From the NCBI GenBank assembly GCA_029880775.1, contig JAOUNV010000065.1:1-7820 (forward strand): 7,820 bases of DNA. Reading direction: 5' to 3'. A program made the position numbers and the translations under genes. Below, piece after piece: positions 1 through 5,280 of the stretch; positions within the stretch are counted from its first letter, which is position 1; each line of letters starts with the position of its first letter. The DNA is from Nitrospinota bacterium (GTDB taxonomy: Bacteria; Nitrospinota_A; UBA7883). A model generated the notes under the pieces. It saw only the letters and a list, made by a program, of their open reading frames with translations. It made no database searches and was not told the origin of the DNA.

Positions 1-70
1 TTATTCGATACAGCCAAACCGCCCTCCGGCCATGGCCGACCCAGGCGCGGATGCGTTCTTGGCGGCTGCG

Positions 71-958
71 ATGAAAACCGGGCTGAGCCTAAGCGGAGGG
101 GGCGCCAGGGGCCTTTCCCACCTAGGCTCCATGGATGAGCTGCAAAAAGCTGGAATCAAAATTGACATGGTGGCAGGATGCAGCGTGGGCGCCTTGCTGG
201 GCGCCATGTACGCCGCCGAGCCGGATGCGGAAACGGTCCGGGAAAAGATATTAAAGCAGATCGGCAAGGAGGATGGCCAAATCATCCCGGTGGAATACGT
301 CGATGAAGACACCAAAGAGGAGCGGAGGAGCGTATTCCGGAAGGTGGCCGGCTCCCTGCGAAAGTCCATTTACTACGGCATTTCCCTGGCCCAGATAGCC
401 CACCTGGCCACCAGCAAGCTCACGGAAACTTTCGCCAACCTGCTCCCCGATGTGGATATTCAGGACCTGGAGCTCCCTTTCGCCTGTAGCGCCACAGACC
501 TGAACAGCCAGCAACCACACTACTTCACCAAAGGCCCGCTTATCGAAGCCGTGGCCGCCTCCTGCTCTATTCCCGGGTTGTACCAGCCAGTACAAAAAGA
601 TGGGATGGCGCTGGTGGATGGGGCATGGTCCGCCCTGCACCATGGAAACCAGCTGCGGGCCATGGGCGCAGACTTCGTCATCGCGGTGGATATACAGCAC
701 GAAATCCGGGATAACGAATTGATAAACGGTCTCGACGTTGTGGTCCGCTCCAACATGGCCGCGCGGATCGTGCTCTCGCAGATCCAGATCAGGGAAGCGG
801 ATGTGGTAATCCGGCCAGATATATGCCACATCAACTGGTGGGATTTCAGTTCCTCCGCATCCTGCATAGTGCTGGGCAAGGAGGAAGCGGAGCGCCAGAT
901 GACGGAAATCAAGCGGAAAATCAGGCGCCGAAAGATCAGGAAGTTTTTCCTGCGCTAG
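71..958 (+). CDS. Patatin-like phospholipase family protein (RssA/NTE type)
   Basis: This is a probable serine lipid acyl hydrolase of 295 residues using a Ser-Asp dyad. From the ATG at 71, the oxyanion-hole motif SGGGARG is at residues 8-14, the nucleophile elbow GCSVG at 36-40 (Ser38) and the dyad motif DGA at 183-185 (Asp183); the last is DGG in many relatives. CSIPGLYQP and GADFVIAVDI also match bacterial RssA/NTE-like patatins. I see no signal peptide or transmembrane segment, so it is probably cytosolic or peripherally membrane bound. The C-terminus is very basic (10 Lys/Arg in the last 17 residues), which could favour acidic membranes (inference). I chose the ATG at 71 because family members usually begin just before the glycine loop. 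In-frame ATG at 32 and TTG at 59 exist, the frame is open to the window edge, and no candidate has a clear ribosome binding site. The natural substrate cannot be told from sequence. The 3' end overlaps the convergent methyltransferase gene by 23 bp. Confidence 0.9.
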   Translation: MKTGLSLSGGGARGLSHLGSMDELQKAGIKIDMVAGCSVGALLGAMYAAEPDAETVREKILKQIGKEDGQIIPVEYVDEDTKEERRSVFRKVAGSLRKSIYYGISLAQIAHLATSKLTETFANLLPDVDIQDLELPFACSATDLNSQQPHYFTKGPLIEAVAASCSIPGLYQPVQKDGMALVDGAWSALHHGNQLRAMGADFVIAVDIQHEIRDNELINGLDVVVRSNMAARIVLSQIQIREADVVIRPDICHINWWDFSSSASCIVLGKEEAERQMTEIKRKIRRRKIRKFFLR

Positions 959-1781
959 GCCGTACAGAAGCCGCAGGTTTACCCGCCAAAAGATATACCC
1001 GGTTGAACTCAAGCTCCATCCTGCCCCCGCCAGCTTCCGCCAATATGACAAAATGCCCCATGACGATTTCCCGGAACGCCTCCTCGTAGTCCACATCAAA
1101 ACCGCCTGGATAGAACGTGGGATTCAGATATCCCGCCGCCGCGCCAGACTCGAACACACCCATAGCTTCCTCTGCGGTATTGGAGGTAACGGTCCTCTCA
1201 ATTGAGCAGCCATTAATGATGAATCCAGCAGACTCAAACAGGCGCTCGTAAGCTTGCGTATGTTCCAGAAAGAACCATGGATTTTCAAAACCGATGAAAG
1301 TATTCCTGGTCCGTGGAGAAGCCGCCACCTTGCTGACAGCCTCCACCATCTGGGGGCTGTAGCTGGATGTGGCGGGAGCCTGGATCCCAATCCGTCCGCC
1401 GGGCCGCAAGGCCTTCAGGCACCTGGCCAGTGTTGGCGCGGGGTCCTTAAACCACTGGAAAGCCGAATTGCAGAATATGACATCGAATTCCCCGGCAAAG
1501 CTCAGCTCTTCCCCCTTTGCCGCTATGAACCGGATATCCAGCCCGGCGCAAGATTCCCTGGCCGTATGGATCATCCCCGCAGAGGGATCCAGGCCGGTCA
1601 CTCGCCCTTTTGTCTGGACACGGATTCTTTTGGTCAGGGCGCCAGTTCCACAGCCCAGGTCCAGAACATCCTCCCCTCCGCTTATGGCAAGTTCATCGAA
1701 GAGCTTTTCAGACGCCGCCTTCTGCACAAGTCCGCGCCGGTCGTATTCGCCAGAAATCCTGGAAAAGTCGGAGCCGCTCAT
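936..1781 (-). CDS. Class I SAM-dependent methyltransferase (BioC/Tam-like)
   Basis: This 281-residue protein has a Rossmann-fold SAM-binding domain. Motif I, VLDLGCGTG, is at residues 39-47. The acidic residue expected to bind the SAM ribose is Asp65 in GLDPSAGM. FDVIFCNSAFQWF at 99-111 and LRPGGRIGI at 125-133 are the later core strands. The NSAFQW segment resembles malonyl-ACP methyltransferase BioC and trans-aconitate methyltransferase Tam, but no biotin genes are nearby, so the substrate is unassigned. The C-terminal half (about 150-265) probably forms the substrate-binding cap. The start ATG overlaps the queH stop as ATGA, and an AGGAAGG Shine-Dalgarno sits 7 nt upstream inside queH, which settles the start and shows co-translation with queH. 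The 3' end overlaps the convergent phospholipase gene. It could act on a small acid, a lipid or a nucleoside; only the methyltransferase class is secure. Confidence 0.9.
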   Translation of the reverse strand: MSGSDFSRISGEYDRRGLVQKAASEKLFDELAISGGEDVLDLGCGTGALTKRIRVQTKGRVTGLDPSAGMIHTARESCAGLDIRFIAAKGEELSFAGEFDVIFCNSAFQWFKDPAPTLARCLKALRPGGRIGIQAPATSSYSPQMVEAVSKVAASPRTRNTFIGFENPWFFLEHTQAYERLFESAGFIINGCSIERTVTSNTAEEAMGVFESGAAAGYLNPTFYPGGFDVDYEEAFREIVMGHFVILAEAGGGRMELEFNRVYLLAGKPAASVRPSAGKTS

Positions 1782-2407
1782 GCCGGGGCCTTCCTGGCTC
1801 TTTTCATGCTATACACACAGCCGCAATAATCTTGTCGATACATCCCGTTCTGCCTCGCCTTCGCCATCGACAACTTGAACCCATCCTTCTTTTTGAAGTC
1901 AGCTTCGATAAAGTCAAGCCCGGTGTCTTCTCCCAACTTCATCCCTACGCGATTTATCACCGCCGCATCTTTGTGGGGCGACACAGACAGAACCGTGCCG
2001 AAATATGAAACCCCCAGTTCCACCGCCTTGGCGGCTGCTTGGGAAAGCCTGGCCTCAAAGCACACTTGGCAGCGCGCGCCCCGCTCCGGCTCCCCCTCCA
2101 GCCCACTGGTTTTCTGGAACCATTCCTCCACATCCGGCGCCTCCTCCATAAAGCATAGCCCCTCTCTCTGGGCCCAGGTTTTCGCCTCGTCCCGTCTTTT
2201 GGCGTATTCCTCCGCCGGGTGGATATTAGGGTTATGAAAGTAAAGGATGAGGTCATATTCCTCCTCCAGTTTCCTCGTCACATACGCCGAGCATGGTGCG
2301 CAGCAAATGTGTAGCAGCAGCCTCGGTTTATCCGTGACTCCGGAGGAGGGGCGCTTTTCTTCCTTTTCCATAAATTCAAGTATATATAAAAACCGGGAGG
2401 CATGCAT
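1778..2407 (-). CDS. queH: Epoxyqueuosine reductase QueH
   Basis: QueH (formerly DUF208) catalyses the last step of queuosine synthesis, reducing epoxyqueuosine to queuosine at the wobble position of GUN-anticodon tRNAs. It is the non-homologous alternative to cobalamin-dependent QueG. The family's cysteines are all present: HICCAPC at residues 33-39 (Cys35, Cys36, Cys39), CQVC at 113-116, and YRQDYCGCVYS at 190-200 (Cys195, Cys197). The first two sets belong to the iron-sulfur/metal centre known in the family. PHKD at 144-147 is also typical. The 209-residue length is normal and there is no signal peptide, so it is cytosolic. The start is uncertain: ATG at 2407, or ATG at 2371 (197 residues), which drops 12 residues not needed for the fold. 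Neither has a strong Shine-Dalgarno. It is the first gene of a two-gene operon with the methyltransferase and diverges from the DUF1439 gene. No other queuosine gene is in the window. Confidence 0.93.
   Translation of the reverse strand: MHASRFLYILEFMEKEEKRPSSGVTDKPRLLLHICCAPCSAYVTRKLEEEYDLILYFHNPNIHPAEEYAKRRDEAKTWAQREGLCFMEEAPDVEEWFQKTSGLEGEPERGARCQVCFEARLSQAAAKAVELGVSYFGTVLSVSPHKDAAVINRVGMKLGEDTGLDFIEADFKKKDGFKLSMAKARQNGMYRQDYCGCVYSMKRARKAPA
1789..1795 (-). promoter_or_regulatory. Shine-Dalgarno of the methyltransferase gene
   Basis: Read on the minus strand this is AGGAAGG, 7 nt before the ATG at 1781. It lies within the last codons of queH and, with the ATGA junction, indicates translational coupling or re-initiation. 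Confidence 0.75.
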
Positions 2408-2451
2408 GGCCTGTCGCCAAACAACACACCTTGCCGAAAAGAAGGCATTTG

Positions 2452-2464
2452 GAGTAAGTTACTC
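2452..2464. repeat. Perfect palindrome GAGTAA-G-TTACTC, candidate operator
   Basis: Two perfect 6-nt inverted arms flank one central base. The element sits between the divergent starts of queH and the DUF1439 gene, about 30 nt before the latter's ATG, and overlaps the proposed -10 element for that gene. Its position and symmetry suit binding by a dimeric repressor, but no regulator gene is nearby and the binding protein is unknown. Confidence 0.4.
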
Positions 2465-2480
2465 AGACGCGGCAATATAT

Positions 2481-2486
2481 AAGGGA
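2481..2486 (+). promoter_or_regulatory. Shine-Dalgarno AAGGGA of the DUF1439 gene
   Basis: AAGGGA stands 8 nt before the ATG at 2495 but directly touches the alternative in-frame ATG at 2486. The spacing therefore favours 2495 as the start. Confidence 0.6.
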
Positions 2487-2494
2487 TGAAACAG

Positions 2495-3040
2495 ATGAAA
2501 TCGAAAATAATTTTAGTTATGTGGCTGAATATCATACTAGCCAGCGTCATGCTTCCGGGCCGGGCCGGAGCCTACTCCGTCACCCTTACCAAACAGGATA
2601 TCCAGGCTCAGGTGGAGCAAAACTTCCCCGTGAAGGAGAAGAGCATGTTCTCCACCCTGACGCTGCGGAACCCCAGGGTAGAACTGAAAGAAGGAACCGA
2701 GAGAGTGGGGCTGGTTGTGGATGCGGTGGTGACAGCCCTTGGAGACATCAGGACCGATGGTGTGGTCCATATGGACGGTGCGCTGCGCTATGTTCGGGAA
2801 AAAGGTGAGTTTTTACTAGTCGACGCCATAGCCCGTAAAGTGGAAATCGATGGAGCTTCCGAGATGGCGCAGCGAACGGTGGCGGATCTTATCACGGTAG
2901 CTCTTCGAGATTATTTCGAAAAGAACCCGATATACAAGTTCGATCCGAAGGACTTGACCCAAATGATGATCATGAGCGCGCTAAAGTCTGTGGAGGTGAG
3001 TGACGGAAAGCTGGTAATTGAATTCGCCATGCCTTACTAG
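2495..3040 (+). CDS. DUF1439 (YceB-like) secreted protein
   Basis: This 181-residue protein has a cleavable-looking signal peptide at about 1-26: KSK at the N-terminus, a hydrophobic core IILVMWLNIILASVML, then a small-residue site ending AGA before YSVTLT. The mature part follows the DUF1439 pattern of E. coli YceB: a start of YSVTLTKQDIQAQV, then NFPVKEKSMFSTLTLRNPRV, a central GALRYVREKGEFLLVDA, PIYKFDP, and a final DGKLVIEF. YceB is a lipoprotein of unknown function. Here there is no lipobox and no cysteine in the whole protein, so it should be a soluble periplasmic protein released by signal peptidase I (inference). The start at 2495 is chosen for its Shine-Dalgarno spacing; ATG at 2486 adds three residues. 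It stands alone on its strand, divergent from queH and convergent with the histidine kinase gene. Its function is unknown. Confidence 0.82.
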   Translation: MKSKIILVMWLNIILASVMLPGRAGAYSVTLTKQDIQAQVEQNFPVKEKSMFSTLTLRNPRVELKEGTERVGLVVDAVVTALGDIRTDGVVHMDGALRYVREKGEFLLVDAIARKVEIDGASEMAQRTVADLITVALRDYFEKNPIYKFDPKDLTQMMIMSALKSVEVSDGKLVIEFAMPY

Positions 3041-3092
3041 CCCCCGCTTCCCAAGAAGCTCTGGATTGGCTTGAACCTGACTGGGGTGGCGC

Positions 3093-5210
3093 CTATACGA
3101 ACACTGGAAGGATGATCCTGGTGGTAGTCCCCCTGCCAGCGCCATCGCTCCTCAGGTCCAACGAGCCGCCATGATACTCCACGATCATGCGGGTGATGGT
3201 CAGCCCCAGCCCCATGCCGCCCCCCTCGAACTTGTATCTACCGGTGGAGTGGAAACTGGGGCTTGATGGAGAGAAAAACGGCTCGAATATCTGCTCCAGC
3301 GTCGTGTCGGTCATCCCCCTCCCCTCGTCATGGATTCCGATCTCCAGAAGAGTCCCCTCAAGCTTGGCCGCAATGGTCACTTCCTTTCCATCAGGAGTGT
3401 ATTTGATGGCGTTGGAAAGCACTTCGTCGATGGCCTGCTGCATCAGGTCCTGCTTCCCAAAAAGCTGGGCCTTGATGGGGATAGAGCCCACGTTCAGATT
3501 GATTTTCACATCTCTGCCCTCCTGCCGACTTTCGTCTAAGGCGCTTTCCACGCTGGCGCTTAGCACCGGCTGGATGAAGATGTTTCTGCCAGTTTCCTCC
3601 ACTTTGTTAAAGCTTAGGTGGGCCAACAGGTTCGTCGCGCTTTGCACCCTTTGCAGGTCGTTGTAGGAGGAATCCAGCGCCTGGACAATTTTGCTCAGGT
3701 TTTCATCCTCCTGGTTCTGCTTCAGCATGCCGGACATTAAAGTTCGCACGAACCCCAACCTTTGAATAGGAGTGGCCAACTCGTGGGAGGTGACAGAGGT
3801 GAAATACTCGCGGGCCTTGGTGAGCGAGGAGATGAGCGTAACGTCACTTTTTATCGCTATGAAATTCATTATTTTGTCATCCGAGTCGAAGATAGGAGAG
3901 ATTGTGCTCTCCTCTTCGTACAGCGCGCCGTTTTTCTTCCGGTTGATGAAATGGCCGCTCCACACCTTCCCGCTTTTTATGGTATTCCACATTTTTTTGT
4001 AGAACCTGGCGTTATGCTTGCCGCTCTTGATGATGCTCGGCTTTTTCCCCAGCACCTCCGTCCGGGTGAAGCCAGTGATCTTGACGAACGCCGGATTGAC
4101 ATACTGTATGTTTCCCTCCGGATCGGTGATCATGATCGAATCTCCCGCCTGCTCCACTGCGGCGGTCAGCCGGTGCAGCTCATCTTCCGATCTTTTATAT
4201 GTCGCCTCGGTGACGCTCAATCCTTTTTCGATCTTGCCCACGGATAAAAACAATACGCCCAAGAGCACCACACCGGCGATCATGGAAATGATTCCAGACT
4301 TCAATATGGTCTTGCGCGAAGCGCCCAACATCGCGGTCACGTCTCTGGCCACCGCTATGGCTCCGGCCTGTTTATCCCCCGAAACCATGATGGGAAAAAC
4401 ACTACCCATGAACGTAAAATCCCCGGAGGTGAACAACTGGCCCCGCCTGAGGGAGCCGGAGCCCCCCGCATCTATCATCTCCGGCAGGGCGGAGCGGGCG
4501 GCCTCCGATGAGGCGTAGGACAGCGCGTATTTATCAGTCAACCCCCAGCCGCTTTCCCCATGGGCGCCTCGTTTTTTATCCCAGGCCTCCTTGCTTAAAG
4601 TGTCCTTTACCACCAAAAGATAAAAATCAAGCCCTAGCACCTGTTTAATGTTGGCGCCAAGGCTGTATATGTTTTTCTCCAGTTCGATATACCCTATCAG
4701 CTTGCCATCCTTCAGCCACGGCTGGCTCATGCGTAGCCATATTTCGCCAGCGCTATCGGGGTTTAACCCCCAGGCGGACGCCTGTGTGGCCTCAGATTGC
4801 AACAGGATAAAGTTCTGCTCCACACCAGAGTTTGTCTCCGGCTCATGAGCGCTCAGGATGTTCCTCCGGCGGGCGTCGTGGAAATATAGGTGGCTGATAT
4901 GGTGATCTTCCTTGAGCCTTCCCAGCACCGAAGCGGCTATTTTGCCCAACGCCGCCCCGTCTTTTTTCTCCAGCGCGGTTTGCAGGCTTTGGTTAGACAT
5001 CATCGCCGCTATGGCCACGCCCATGGACTGCGCGTCCTGGAGCAGCCATTGGCTGATCATCTTCTGTGACGTATCGAAAAGGCGCGCTGATTCATTCGCA
5101 AGTTTATCCTTCTCCAGCCCAAAAACCTGGTACACCAGAAGCCCGAATACCAAGGCCAGGCCTAAGGCAAGCGGAACCAGAGAAATCTTGCTTATTCGCT
5201 TATCGCTCAT
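3093..5210 (-). CDS. Membrane sensor histidine kinase (dCache-like, PAS, HisKA, HATPase_c)
   Basis: This 705-residue kinase has one transmembrane helix at about 9-30 and a second at about 305-325. Between them lies a periplasmic sensor of some 270 residues resembling the dCache_3 double-sensor family (HLYFHDARRRNIL at 107-119, GEIWLRMSQPWLKDGKLIGYIELE at 155-178). A PAS domain follows at about 345-458 (MITDPEGNIQYVNPAF, then a PAC-like end). The phosphoacceptor motif SHELATP is at 475-481 (His476), with Ala where Arg is usual. The ATPase boxes are intact: N box LSNAIKYTP with Asn600, G1 DEGRG at 628-632, F box IFEPFF at 641-646 and G2 GGGMGLGL at 663-670. There is no HAMP and no receiver domain, and no response regulator in the window, so it is an orphan here. 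The ligand is unknown; dCache domains commonly sense small organic molecules. The ATG at 5210 lacks a strong Shine-Dalgarno but lies just before the first membrane helix. Confidence 0.93.
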   Translation of the reverse strand: MSDKRISKISLVPLALGLALVFGLLVYQVFGLEKDKLANESARLFDTSQKMISQWLLQDAQSMGVAIAAMMSNQSLQTALEKKDGAALGKIAASVLGRLKEDHHISHLYFHDARRRNILSAHEPETNSGVEQNFILLQSEATQASAWGLNPDSAGEIWLRMSQPWLKDGKLIGYIELEKNIYSLGANIKQVLGLDFYLLVVKDTLSKEAWDKKRGAHGESGWGLTDKYALSYASSEAARSALPEMIDAGGSGSLRRGQLFTSGDFTFMGSVFPIMVSGDKQAGAIAVARDVTAMLGASRKTILKSGIISMIAGVVLLGVLFLSVGKIEKGLSVTEATYKRSEDELHRLTAAVEQAGDSIMITDPEGNIQYVNPAFVKITGFTRTEVLGKKPSIIKSGKHNARFYKKMWNTIKSGKVWSGHFINRKKNGALYEEESTISPIFDSDDKIMNFIAIKSDVTLISSLTKAREYFTSVTSHELATPIQRLGFVRTLMSGMLKQNQEDENLSKIVQALDSSYNDLQRVQSATNLLAHLSFNKVEETGRNIFIQPVLSASVESALDESRQEGRDVKINLNVGSIPIKAQLFGKQDLMQQAIDEVLSNAIKYTPDGKEVTIAAKLEGTLLEIGIHDEGRGMTDTTLEQIFEPFFSPSSPSFHSTGRYKFEGGGMGLGLTITRMIVEYHGGSLDLRSDGAGRGTTTRIILPVFV

Positions 5211-5249
5211 ATCAAATTGTAACTTTTCAATCCCGTTTACAGAGTTGGA

Positions 5250-5276
5250 ATTATATCATTTCCGACACATTTTCAA
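5250..5276 (-). promoter_or_regulatory. Candidate extended -10 promoter of the histidine kinase gene
   Basis: Read on the minus strand, TGATATAAT at 5258-5250 is a perfect TGnTATAAT extended -10. TTGAAA at 5276-5271 is a -35-like hexamer 15 nt upstream, which is short but tolerable with an extended -10. Transcription would begin near 5243, leaving a leader of about 33 nt before the kinase ATG. The site lies in the AT-rich 70-bp gap after the comEC stop, and no terminator hairpin is visible there, so read-through from comEC is also possible. Confidence 0.55.
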
Positions 5277-5280
5277 AGCT

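Larger units (their letters stand above)
2408..2494. promoter_or_regulatory. Divergent intergenic region between queH and the DUF1439 gene
   Basis: This short gap must carry the promoters for genes leaving in both directions, unless queH starts at 2371, in which case its control region extends to there. On the plus strand a weak sigma70-like pair can be proposed: TTGCCG at 2431-2436 and TAAGTT at 2455-2460, 18 nt apart. Neither box is close to consensus. On the minus strand an AT-rich TATATATA tract lies at 2380-2390, inside the longer queH reading frame. It could serve as a -10 only if the shorter start is used. Confidence 0.4.

Noticed and set aside
1..369. Minus-strand open frame whose stop codon is at the very start of the window
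   Set aside because: It lies opposite the glycine loop and nucleophile motif of the phospholipase, and its translation is low-complexity Ser/Pro/Ala with no family resemblance.
251..1099. Long minus-strand open frame of 282 codons across the phospholipase gene
   Set aside because: It is antisense to clear patatin motifs and runs into the methyltransferase gene; its translation shows no recognisable domain. It is a shadow of GC-rich coding DNA.
936..1781. Assigning the methyltransferase as BioC
   Set aside because: The NSAFQW resemblance is shared by several class I methyltransferases, and no biotin synthesis gene is adjacent.
2399..2411. CATGCATG palindrome near the queH start
   Set aside because: An 8-bp alternating palindrome is short and lies at the queH start codon itself; it looks like chance.
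3046..3059. Hairpin GCTTC-CCAA-GAAGC between the convergent DUF1439 and kinase genes, as a terminator
   Set aside because: The stem is only 5 bp and no T-run follows on either strand, so it does not support an intrinsic terminator call. Its position between convergent stops is the only point in favour.
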